From contig NZ_QGHD01000003.1 in NCBI RefSeq assembly GCF_003148885.1, forward strand, positions 62,001 to 126,000: a stretch of 64,000 nt of DNA, written 5' to 3'. How positions within the stretch are numbered: position 1 is the stretch's first letter; each line of letters starts with the position of its first letter. Shown in pieces: positions 25,899-34,321 of the stretch. Origin of the DNA: Hallerella porci (lineage in GTDB: Bacteria; Fibrobacterota; Fibrobacteria; Fibrobacterales; Fibrobacteraceae). A program made the position numbers and the translations under genes. The notes below the pieces were generated by a model. The model was not told the origin of the DNA. It saw only the letters and a program-made list of their open reading frames with translations, and searched no databases.

Positions 25899-27810
25899 GT
25901 TTCTGATTTCCCATAGCTATTGGATTCTTCTCTTACCGTTTTTGAGTTTCCTCATCAACGGACTCTTCCTTGCGAAGAATCACCGCAAAGCCGCAGGCGC
26001 ACTTTCCGTGACTCTTGCTGGGCTTTCCATGCTTTATGCGATTGCAGTCGTGAGCATTTACTTTGCAAATTTTGCGCCGCAGACTCTTATCGCGTGGAAA
26101 TTCCCTTTCCTTTCTTTTTCAAAAACTCTCTTCGCCGAAGCTGCGTTCTTACTCGATCCGCTTTCTGCGATGATGGTCTTTGTCGTCTCGGTTATCGCAT
26201 TCTTCGTGAACATTTACAGCTTAGGCTACATGCGCGAAGACCGCGCCGAAGGTCGCTTCTTCTCGCTGCTTTCATTTTTCACCTTTTCGATGCTCGGGCT
26301 CGTCATTGCGACAGGCGTTTTCCAGATGTACTTCTTCTGGGAACTCGTCGGCATCGCGAGTTATTTGCTCATCGGATTTTGGTATGAACGTCCGCAGGCG
26401 ATTGCCGCTTCGAAGCAAGCGTTTATCGTCACCCGTTTCGCAGACAGTTTCTTCCTCTTAGGAATTGTCCTCGTCAGTTATGTAGTTGGCTCATTCCAAT
26501 TTGGATTCTTAAATGTCGTGCGCCCCGAAGTGATGACGGGAACGGTTTCCATCGGACTTTGGGATGTAAGCGCTCACGATGCGCTCGTTCTCGGATCGGT
26601 TTTGATTTTCATCGGCGGTTGGGGAAAAAGTGCGATGTTCCCGCTCCATATTTGGCTTCCGAATGCGATGGAAGGTCCAACGCCGGTTTCGTCGATTATT
26701 CACTCGGCGACGATGGTCGTTGCAGGCGTTTACTTGGTCGCAAGACTTTTCCCATTCTTCTCGGCTTGCGAAGGCACTTTGGAAATCGTCGGAACAGTCG
26801 GCGCATTTACCGCGATTTTTGCAGCGGTTATCGCTTGCACACAACGCGACATTAAACGCATTCTCGCCTACTCCACTCTTTCGCAGCTCGGTTATATGAT
26901 GTTCGGGCTCGGCGTTTCGGCAACGGCCGCAGCGAGCTTCCACGTTTTCAACCACGCCTTTTTCAAATGTATGCTCTTCCTTGTCGCAGGTTCCCTCATT
27001 CATCAAGTGGAAACGAATGACCTCGATAAAATGGGCGGACTGCGGAAAAAGATGCCGTTTACTTATGTGGCCGCTTTGATCGCTTGCCTTTCGATTTCAG
27101 GAATTCCTCCGTTCTCCGGATTTTTCTCGAAAGATGAAATTCTCTCGGGCGCATTAAATTCGGGGCATCCGGTCATTTTTGCCGTCGGATTTATCACGAG
27201 TGCGCTCACCGCATTCTACATGTTCCGCTTATTCTTCCTCGCCTTCCACGGAAAACCGCGGAGCGAAGATATCGCGCATGCTCACGAAGATTTCGCGATG
27301 ACTCTTCCGATTGTTTGCTTAGCAGTTCCTTCTCTTGCAAGCGGATTTCTTTGCAAAGGTCTTTTTGAAAAATTCTTTGAATCGTCTGCAGAACCGATTG
27401 CTTCGGGCGCATTAACGCCTCTCGCCGCTTATGTTCCGTACTTGGCAACGGGCGCAGGAGTTCTCGGCATTTTAGTCGCGTGGATTTTATATGCAAGTCC
27501 CAAAGCGAATATTTCTCGCGCACTCGATTCGACGAATCGTTCTCTTCTTTATCGGACGATTTATCATAAATTTTACTTTGACGAAGGCTATTATGCGTTC
27601 ACGCGGCAGTTTATTTTCCGCGGGGTGGCGGCAACCGCCAAAGCATTCGAAGATTATGTCATCGGCGGCCTCGTGAAAGCGGTGACGGCTCTTCTCCGTT
27701 TTGCAGGAGTTCTCGTCCGCGAAATGCAATCCGGTTACCTTTCTTTTTACATCGGCACTTTAATCGTCGGCGTCATTTTGTGGCGCTATCTCGGCGGACT
27801 TCCCATCTAA
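25891..27810 (+). CDS. nuoL: NADH-quinone oxidoreductase subunit L
   Basis: 639 aa antiporter-like proton-pumping subunit. Contains FFWELVGIASYLLIGFWYE, GKSAMFPLHIWLPNAMEGPT and HSATMVVAGVYLVARLFP, with the pumping Glu/Lys residues in these segments, and the long C-terminal extension that forms the lateral helix. Nine bases separate it from nuoM. Confidence 0.96.
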   Translation: MSEFLISHSYWILLLPFLSFLINGLFLAKNHRKAAGALSVTLAGLSMLYAIAVVSIYFANFAPQTLIAWKFPFLSFSKTLFAEAAFLLDPLSAMMVFVVSVIAFFVNIYSLGYMREDRAEGRFFSLLSFFTFSMLGLVIATGVFQMYFFWELVGIASYLLIGFWYERPQAIAASKQAFIVTRFADSFFLLGIVLVSYVVGSFQFGFLNVVRPEVMTGTVSIGLWDVSAHDALVLGSVLIFIGGWGKSAMFPLHIWLPNAMEGPTPVSSIIHSATMVVAGVYLVARLFPFFSACEGTLEIVGTVGAFTAIFAAVIACTQRDIKRILAYSTLSQLGYMMFGLGVSATAAASFHVFNHAFFKCMLFLVAGSLIHQVETNDLDKMGGLRKKMPFTYVAALIACLSISGIPPFSGFFSKDEILSGALNSGHPVIFAVGFITSALTAFYMFRLFFLAFHGKPRSEDIAHAHEDFAMTLPIVCLAVPSLASGFLCKGLFEKFFESSAEPIASGALTPLAAYVPYLATGAGVLGILVAWILYASPKANISRALDSTNRSLLYRTIYHKFYFDEGYYAFTRQFIFRGVAATAKAFEDYVIGGLVKAVTALLRFAGVLVREMQSGYLSFYIGTLIVGVILWRYLGGLPI

Positions 27811-27819
27811 AGGTTTCGT

Positions 27820-29331
27820 ATGATAAGCACAATCCTCTTTAATTCTATTTGGATTCTTCCGCTGATTGCGGTTCTTGTCTGCGCTCCCATTTCCCGCTCG
27901 CAAACAAAGACCATCAAACGGATTCATTTGACATTTGCGGGAATTGTTTTAGCGATTGCCGCTGGGCTCGTCTATTACACTTACACGCTGACGATGCCGC
28001 TCGGAATTCCTTCGGGCAATAAACCGTTTGTTCAATATCTGACGGATTTTGAATGGCTTCCGGCGATTCACGCCCATTATACGATGGCGACGGATGCTCT
28101 CGGCATTTTACTCGTCTTCTTAACCGCGGTAATTGTCTTCACCGGAATGCTCGCTAGCTGGAAAGTGGATCATCAACAAAAAGAATTCTTCGCGTTGATG
28201 CAACTTCTCGGCACCGCCGTTTACGGCGTCTTCATGAGCTTTGATTTGGTTCTCTTCTTCATCTTTTACGAGATGGAAGCGCTCTGCATGTATTTAATGA
28301 TTGCGGGCTGGGGAACGGGCAACAAAGATTACGGCGGTAAGAAATTAACGCTCACTTTGGCGCTCGGCAGTGCGATGGTACTTTCGACTCTCTTCGGAAT
28401 TTTCATCGAAAGCGGAGCGACGACGTGGAATATTCTTTCTCTCGCAGACGTTAAACTCCCGATGAGTTTCCAAATGTGGGCTTTCCCGATGCTCTTTATG
28501 GGATTCGCCGTTTCGGGTTCACTTTTCCCGTTCCATTTTTGGTCGCCCGATGGTCACGCTTCGGCGCCGACGGCAGTTTCGATGCTTGCCGCAGGTGTGA
28601 TGATGAAAATGGGACCGTTTGCCTGCTTACGAGTCGCTATTTACTTAATGCCCGAAGCTGCAAAAATTTATTTGCCCTATATCGCTTTCCTCGTCATCTT
28701 TAATGTCGCCGTGGCGTGCTTTATCGCCATTCGGCACCGCGATCTCAAATACATTACCGCTTACAGTTCTATTTCACACTTAGGACTCATCTTCCTCGGA
28801 CTTGCTGCGGCAACTCCGCTCGCCTTCCGCGGTGCTGCGCTTCAAATGCTTTCGCACGGATTTCTCACCGGACTTTTCTTTGCAAGCATCGGGATGATTT
28901 ACGGCAGAACGCATACGCGGAATATTGACGAAATGGGCGGCTTAATGCGGATTATGCCATTCCTCGGCGTTGCCTTTACCATCGCCGGTTTTGCAGGCCT
29001 CGGGCTCCCAGGACTTTCGGGATTTGTTGCAGAAACTTCAATTTTCATCGGCAGCTTCCAAAGTCCTATTCCGCATGTGAAAATTGTAACGATTCTCGGA
29101 ATCCTTTCGATTACTGCGACTGCGGTTTATATTTTGCAAACTGCAAACCGAATGCTTTCGGGCCCGGTGAAAGTGGAAAAATTCAAAACTCTCACCGACG
29201 CCGACTTTATCGAAAAGACGACTCTCGTCATCATTATGGCTTGCCTTTTCGGTATCGGTCTTTTCCCCGGTTGGATTTCGGAATTTCTCGATACAGCAAT
29301 CGCTCCTATTTACGCCAATTTAATGAGGTAA
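27820..29331 (+). CDS. nuoM: NADH-quinone oxidoreductase subunit M
   Basis: 503 aa antiporter-like subunit. LFFIFYEMEALCMYLMI holds the conserved Glu, SLFPFHFWSPDGHASAPT and AYSSISHLGLIFLGLA are typical of NuoM. Start ATG follows AAAGGTTTCGT. Four bases separate it from nuoN. Confidence 0.96.
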   Translation: MISTILFNSIWILPLIAVLVCAPISRSQTKTIKRIHLTFAGIVLAIAAGLVYYTYTLTMPLGIPSGNKPFVQYLTDFEWLPAIHAHYTMATDALGILLVFLTAVIVFTGMLASWKVDHQQKEFFALMQLLGTAVYGVFMSFDLVLFFIFYEMEALCMYLMIAGWGTGNKDYGGKKLTLTLALGSAMVLSTLFGIFIESGATTWNILSLADVKLPMSFQMWAFPMLFMGFAVSGSLFPFHFWSPDGHASAPTAVSMLAAGVMMKMGPFACLRVAIYLMPEAAKIYLPYIAFLVIFNVAVACFIAIRHRDLKYITAYSSISHLGLIFLGLAAATPLAFRGAALQMLSHGFLTGLFFASIGMIYGRTHTRNIDEMGGLMRIMPFLGVAFTIAGFAGLGLPGLSGFVAETSIFIGSFQSPIPHVKIVTILGILSITATAVYILQTANRMLSGPVKVEKFKTLTDADFIEKTTLVIIMACLFGIGLFPGWISEFLDTAIAPIYANLMR

Positions 29332-29335
29332 AATC

Positions 29336-30760
29336 ATGACGAATTTTATTTTACCCGATATTTTGCTTTTGATTTTTCCGTTTGCGGTAATCATTTTGCA
29401 TTTTCTTTTCCCGAAAAAACACGAACTTCCCTTCCGTTTTTCGGCGGTCTTTTTCATCGGCATTTTTGTGCTTCTCAACTGCCTTTTGGTCGGTGGCGCG
29501 CAGACATTCCTCTCGAATTGGACGATTGATAGCTTTGGCATTTTAATGCGCGAAGTTTTGGTCTTGGGAACTCTTCTCGCAATTCTCTTTGCGAAAGATT
29601 ACTTTGACCATCCCGCAGACGGAAAACCGCGTTTGCATCAATTCGCAGAATTTTCGGCGGCGATTGCTGCGGCAACTTTCGGCGGATTTATCGTCGTCTC
29701 GGCAAATGAACTCTTGACTCTTTTCCTCGGGCTTGAACTGGCAACTCTTCCGATGTATGCGCTCAGCGCTTGGAATAAAGCGGATCCGCAAGGCTCGGAA
29801 GCGGGAACGAAATACATTCTCATGGGAAGTGTTGCGACTGCATTCGAACTTTTCGGAATGAGTTATCTCTACGGTTTTTCGGGAAGTATGCATTTTAATG
29901 CCATCGCGGAAGCGGTTTCTGCAAGCCCGATGAATCCACTTCTTTGGATTTCGGCGCTTTTCCTCTTCTGCGGAATCGGATTTAAGTTGACGCTTTTCCC
30001 ATTCCACACTTGGGCTCCCGATGTTTACGAAGGCGCTCCGACGCCGGTGACCGCAGCACTTGCTGTGACGAGTAAAACGGTCGCTATCGCATTTGTCGCC
30101 GTTCTCGTTTACGGTCCGCTTCAAGCCATTCACGCCGAATTGATTCCGTTCATTTCCATTCTCGCGGGCGTAACCATTTTCGCGGGTAACTTGGGCGCAA
30201 TGAAGCAATCTAGACTGCGCCGCTTTATGGCTTACAGTTCTATTTCGCAAGCGGGTTACATCTTGGTCGCGCTCAATGGTCCCGAAGTCACCGCAAAAAC
30301 CGCAGTCGTCTTCTACCTTTTCCTTTATGCGCTTTCGAATTATCTCGCATTCTTCGTCTTCGGAATCATCGGACAAAAACGCCCCGAATCTTTTCATTCT
30401 CTTTCGGGACTTGCAAAAGAATGTCCGAGTTTAGCGGTTGCGATTGCAGTTGCCGCATTCAGTTTAGCGGGAATTCCCCCACTCGCAGGATTCGTTGGAA
30501 AATTCTTCCTCTTTGAAAGTGCTGCTAGCGCGGGCACTTATTTCCTCGTCGCCTTTGCGTGCTTAAACAATGTCATCGCTCTCTACTACTACTTGCAACT
30601 GGTGAAGAGCGCGTGGGTCGATCCTGCCGACACGGCTTTAGCCCCGATTGAAATCAATCGTCGCCAAAAAGTCTGCATTATTCTTCTCACGGCGGGCGTT
30701 ATTTTAGCGGGCGTTCTCCCCTTCCTCAGCAGCAACATTGCGATGGTAATGCGGAGTTAA
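29336..30760 (+). CDS. nuoN: NADH-quinone oxidoreductase subunit N
   Basis: 474 aa antiporter-like subunit, the last gene of the operon. FLGLELATLPMYALSAW, KLTLFPFHTWAPDVYEGAPT and SISQAGYILVAL are the NuoN signatures. The operon has no nuoE, nuoF or nuoG between D and H or after N, so the NADH-oxidising module is not encoded here. Confidence 0.96.
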   Translation: MTNFILPDILLLIFPFAVIILHFLFPKKHELPFRFSAVFFIGIFVLLNCLLVGGAQTFLSNWTIDSFGILMREVLVLGTLLAILFAKDYFDHPADGKPRLHQFAEFSAAIAAATFGGFIVVSANELLTLFLGLELATLPMYALSAWNKADPQGSEAGTKYILMGSVATAFELFGMSYLYGFSGSMHFNAIAEAVSASPMNPLLWISALFLFCGIGFKLTLFPFHTWAPDVYEGAPTPVTAALAVTSKTVAIAFVAVLVYGPLQAIHAELIPFISILAGVTIFAGNLGAMKQSRLRRFMAYSSISQAGYILVALNGPEVTAKTAVVFYLFLYALSNYLAFFVFGIIGQKRPESFHSLSGLAKECPSLAVAIAVAAFSLAGIPPLAGFVGKFFLFESAASAGTYFLVAFACLNNVIALYYYLQLVKSAWVDPADTALAPIEINRRQKVCIILLTAGVILAGVLPFLSSNIAMVMRS

Positions 30761-30777
30761 CCCTTCCGAGTCAATTC

Positions 30778-30810
30778 AAAAAGGCACCCGATTGGGCGCC
30801 TTTTTTATTG
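30778..30810 (+). terminator. Terminator of the nuo operon
   Basis: Stem AAAAAGGC-a-CCC/GGG-c-GCCTTTTT with a GATT loop and a T run; also placed to stop the convergent xthA transcript. Confidence 0.85.
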
Positions 30811-30825
30811 GGACTTTTCAAAAAT

Positions 30826-31617
30826 TTAAGTGTTAATCGGCGGAAAAGGAAGTTCCAAATCAACGCTAATAGGACAATGATCCGAGCCTTGAACTTGGGG
30901 ATAAATTTGCGCATCGGTAACGTTTTGCGCTAACGCCGAATCGACGAAAGCATAATCAATTCGCCAACCGATATTGCGTTCACGGGAATTTGCCCGATTA
31001 GACCACCACGAATACGCATCGGAAACATTCGGATGCAAAGTGCGGAAAGTATCTTCAAAACCGGCGGCGATATATTTATCAATCCAAGCGCGTTCAATCG
31101 GCAAAAAGCCGCTCACGTTTTCGTTTTCTTTCGGACGAGTGATGTCGAGTTCGGTATGGCAAGTATTGTAATCGCCGAGAGTTACCACATGACGTCCGCG
31201 CTTAAGCCATTCCAAGCTGTTGTCCAAAAAGGCATCGTAAAAGCGCAATTTATAATCGACGCGGTCTTCGCCTTGTCCACCGTTCGGAAAATAAATGGAA
31301 TTTAAAACCCAATCGGGAAAGACGAGCTGCACAACGCGACCTTCTTCGTCAAATTCTTCGATGCCAAAACCGTATTCGACGGAGTCGGGTTCAATTTGAC
31401 TTAAAATCGCAGTGCCGCTGTAGCCCTTTTTCTTTTGACAAGGATTCCAATAGCAGAAATATCCTTCGGGCGAGGCAATCGTCTCGGGAATTTGATCTTC
31501 TTCCGCACGAATTTCTTGTAAACAAAGAAGTTCAGGCTGCGTCGTCTTAAACCAATCGGCAAATCCTTTCTTTTCGGCAGAACGGATGCCGTTCACATTC
31601 CAACTATAAATGCGCAT
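30826..31617 (-). CDS. xthA: Exodeoxyribonuclease III (AP endonuclease family)
   Basis: Cuts DNA at abasic sites and removes 3' blocking groups in base-excision repair. 263 aa, normal length. MRIYSWNVNGIRSA opens the fold; catalytic residues are Glu of LLCLQEIRAEEDQ, the Asp/Asn of TLGDYNTCH (in place of GDFN) and the Asp-His of VQGSDHCPI. It lies 15 nt after the lipoprotein gene, so it may be read with that envelope operon. Confidence 0.95.
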   Translation of the reverse strand: MRIYSWNVNGIRSAEKKGFADWFKTTQPELLCLQEIRAEEDQIPETIASPEGYFCYWNPCQKKKGYSGTAILSQIEPDSVEYGFGIEEFDEEGRVVQLVFPDWVLNSIYFPNGGQGEDRVDYKLRFYDAFLDNSLEWLKRGRHVVTLGDYNTCHTELDITRPKENENVSGFLPIERAWIDKYIAAGFEDTFRTLHPNVSDAYSWWSNRANSRERNIGWRIDYAFVDSALAQNVTDAQIYPQVQGSDHCPISVDLELPFPPINT

Positions 31618-31632
31618 GCGCCAAAGATAGTT

Positions 31633-32214
31633 TTATTTGTTCGCTAAAAAGCTAAAATCTTCGCAAGAAAGGACTTCTAAGCGGTTTCCCATCGCTTGGT
31701 TGCGAGTCCGATCGCTGCCGTATTTTTCGGGAATGCGGAAGCAATATTCGTATTCGGTTCCGGCATCGGTCGGAATCGTGAGTTTGAACGCGCGGATGCG
31801 GTCTTCGCGCTTGTGACTTGTACCTTTATAGCCTTCGTGATATTCGTAACGGTTCTGAATTTTCTTTAAGCGAGCGTCTTGGTCAAAGCGCAAATCTTGA
31901 ATGATTTGGCCGGAAAGTTCCACCGGGAAACTGCCTGGAATACGCAGTTCGGTTTTGCCGTTCGCTTGGACGATTTTCGCGTCTTTGGGATTGACTAAAT
32001 AACGTTCTTTTGCAATGTTGCGGTAAGACTTAAAATGCACTGTGCGCACGCCGCAAAGTTCCCGCATATCCGGTTGTTCCACAAAGTCAATTTCACGGCA
32101 AGCGGGCGGCATATTTTCGGGCACTTCTAAGTTGCTGCCGTCAGAAGTTCCACCGCAAGCGGTAAAAAATGTCAAAAACGAGAAGGTAATTCCCAACGCA
32201 AATTTGAATCTCAT
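31633..32214 (-). CDS. Putative lipoprotein of unknown function
   Basis: 193 aa from the ATG at 32214; an ATG 39 nt earlier would add a non-hydrophobic stretch before the signal. Residues 1-20 are a lipoprotein signal, hydrophobic with the lipobox FFTAC and Cys20 followed by GGTSDGS, so it should be lipid-anchored; the +2 Gly does not predict inner-membrane retention by the enterobacterial rule. The rest contains four more cysteines and a beta-rich pattern (HFKSYRNIAKERYLVNP, TEYEYCFRIPEKYG). No family recognised. It follows the small membrane protein and the POTRA-barrel gene in the same direction. Confidence 0.75.
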   Translation of the reverse strand: MRFKFALGITFSFLTFFTACGGTSDGSNLEVPENMPPACREIDFVEQPDMRELCGVRTVHFKSYRNIAKERYLVNPKDAKIVQANGKTELRIPGSFPVELSGQIIQDLRFDQDARLKKIQNRYEYHEGYKGTSHKREDRIRAFKLTIPTDAGTEYEYCFRIPEKYGSDRTRNQAMGNRLEVLSCEDFSFLANK

Positions 32215-32281
32215 AATGCTAATATAAATTTTACTTGTATAAAGCGCTTGCAAAAAAGAAAAGTTTTGCGTTTTTTGGCGA

Positions 32282-32563
32282 TTATGTCATTGAAATCAGC
32301 GTTCCTACGACGACGAGAGAAAGCATTAAATTCAAAAAAAGCATTGTTCGGCGAAGAATTTTGGTGAACGATTCTTGCCAAGCGGGATCTTTGACTTCTT
32401 TGATTTCTTTAATCCCGAGAAGAACGCTTAAAAATCCGGTAATGACGAGCATCAACGCTCCCGGAAAATAGCCATCGTTCCACACTAAAATCGAGATGAA
32501 TGCCCCGAGAATCATCGCGATTCCGCCGACGCAAACTTCAAAGCGAGCGAGTTTTTTTTGCAT
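32282..32563 (-). CDS. Small membrane protein (93 aa)
   Basis: Three hydrophobic segments: about 11-28 (CVGGIAMILGAFISILVW), 32-50 (FPGALMLVITGFLSVLLGI) and 72-91 (MLFLNLMLSLVVVGTLI), with a charged loop EIKEVKDPAWQESFTKILRR between the last two. No recognised family. It begins 9 nt after the POTRA-barrel gene, so it is in the same operon. A partner role for the upstream envelope proteins is possible but not shown. Confidence 0.65.
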   Translation of the reverse strand: MQKKLARFEVCVGGIAMILGAFISILVWNDGYFPGALMLVITGFLSVLLGIKEIKEVKDPAWQESFTKILRRTMLFLNLMLSLVVVGTLISMT

Positions 32564-32572
32564 GAAAACCTC

Positions 32573-34321
32573 TTAAAGCGAGAATAAAGCGATGAGACTA
32601 ATCCGCGGTTTCGATGATTTTAAGGGTCCATTTAATGGCCAACTAAAATTCAAATGATTCACCAATTTCGTGACGGATTTTGTCATCGCAAAGCGGACGC
32701 CGACGCCTGCGATATAAGTCAAATCGTCGGGCTCAAATTCGTGAACGGCAGAAGAAGTTTCGCCAGCTTTAAAGAATGCGGCAAAGACGGGCGCAACGGT
32801 TCCGATTTCAAAATGCGGAAAGAATCGTTCTTCAATTTGCCCGTAGAATCGCGCTTGTCCGGTGTAAAGATACGTCGGAAATCCGTAAAATTCTTGATTC
32901 GAAAGTCCGCCGAGAGAAAGTTGTTTTCCGAATGCGGCGCGTTTATAAGTATCCATGTAGCCGAGAAGTTGCGTTGAGAACCATTCATTGGAACGCCAAA
33001 TATATTCTGCAGAAATGCGTTCGTAAATATCGCGGCGAGAATCGTCGGTGACATAAAAATAGGACCACGCCGAAAGCATTAAATGATGCATCCGCGAACC
33101 GAGTGCGAGATAAATTTTATAGTCAAATCGCCAATCGTTATCGGTGGCGCCGAGCGCTGTGAAATTCTTGGATGCGCCGATTTTTACGCTGTAACCTTTA
33201 TCGACGTCTTCCGTCCATTTGGCGTGGCGGAAATTCGTCAAACGATCGTAGCGAATCCGCGAAAAGGTGAAGCTTAATCCAAAACGCGAATCGACCATAT
33301 CGGGAATCCAATGTTTTACGTCGCTAGAATCGAGTGCGTAAGCGCGATTATCTTCTAAGAAAAGATAACGCGAAGTGTTTTTATACGAGCGTCCGAGACG
33401 ATGATAGTCATAGCTTAAATTCAGATAAATTTTGAATTCTTCGCTTCCGAAAGAATGCCCGATGCGAAAACTTGTCGAATCTTCTTCGAGTCCGTTGACG
33501 CGGATGACGCGATTTCCATGTTTGCGATTGTAATTGGGCAATTCTTCTTTGACGGTATCGGCAACAGCAACGGAAACTTTTTTCGTCGGGAGCTTCCCCG
33601 TCCAATAATATTTCACATCTTGCTTGTCCATATATTCGGCAAATGTGTAAGCCCATTCATTTTTACTGCGAGAAAGGTATGGCTTATACATGGTGAAATA
33701 ATTCGTGTAGCCATCAGTATTGTCCGAAACCGAAACTTCTAAGCGATTATTTCGGAAAAGGAAATTGCTGTTGTTATACAGAGCCATAAAGCGGTCGCGG
33801 AATTCATCGTGCGAATAATAAACGCCGATGGTTTGTCCAAATCCGAGGAAATTATTTTCCCAAATTCCGACGCCGTAATAAACAGGACCATCGCTCGGAC
33901 GTTCTAAGGAAAGCGGCACCGTAAGCGTCCACGTATCGCTTGTCTTCACCCGCAAAATATTTTTTCCATCGGCAGAAATTTCACGGGTAATGTGTGCGTC
34001 AGCAATATACGCTTGGCTGCGCAAATTTTTTTCGCTTTCAATGAGTTCGTACAAATTCACTGTATCGCCGACATCGAACAGCACGAGCTTTCGCACGACC
34101 GATTCGCGGGTTTCGATGTGAATTGTATTTCCGATGTGATAAACTAAACTATCTGCCCACGTGTAAGCTTTTGAATCGTCAAATGCATCGCCCGGATAAA
34201 CAGCGATAGAATCGACGCGGAAATATTCGAGCGAATCCGCAGTCGGCTGCACAAACATCGGCTCGGGCGTAACGGCTGCGGCATAGATTGCCAACGAAAG
34301 AATTGCAATTAAAATTTTCAC
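32573..34321 (-). CDS. Outer-membrane beta-barrel protein with POTRA-like domain (Omp85/BamA-like)
   Basis: 582 aa. Signal peptide about 1-16 (MKILIAILSLAIYAAA). Residues about 55-115 fit one POTRA domain (IHIETRESVVRKLVLFDVGD, then an amphipathic ELIESEKNLRSQAYIADAHI and a beta pair). From about 130 the chain alternates aromatic and polar residues as in a beta-barrel, with a C-terminal strand ending in a hydrophobic SLIALFSL. The DUF748 protein gene upstream overlaps it by 4 nt. Fewer POTRA domains than BamA (five) or TamA (three). Likely an Omp85-family barrel for protein or lipid insertion; the substrate is unknown. Confidence 0.75.
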   Translation of the reverse strand: MKILIAILSLAIYAAAVTPEPMFVQPTADSLEYFRVDSIAVYPGDAFDDSKAYTWADSLVYHIGNTIHIETRESVVRKLVLFDVGDTVNLYELIESEKNLRSQAYIADAHITREISADGKNILRVKTSDTWTLTVPLSLERPSDGPVYYGVGIWENNFLGFGQTIGVYYSHDEFRDRFMALYNNSNFLFRNNRLEVSVSDNTDGYTNYFTMYKPYLSRSKNEWAYTFAEYMDKQDVKYYWTGKLPTKKVSVAVADTVKEELPNYNRKHGNRVIRVNGLEEDSTSFRIGHSFGSEEFKIYLNLSYDYHRLGRSYKNTSRYLFLEDNRAYALDSSDVKHWIPDMVDSRFGLSFTFSRIRYDRLTNFRHAKWTEDVDKGYSVKIGASKNFTALGATDNDWRFDYKIYLALGSRMHHLMLSAWSYFYVTDDSRRDIYERISAEYIWRSNEWFSTQLLGYMDTYKRAAFGKQLSLGGLSNQEFYGFPTYLYTGQARFYGQIEERFFPHFEIGTVAPVFAAFFKAGETSSAVHEFEPDDLTYIAGVGVRFAMTKSVTKLVNHLNFSWPLNGPLKSSKPRISLIALFSL

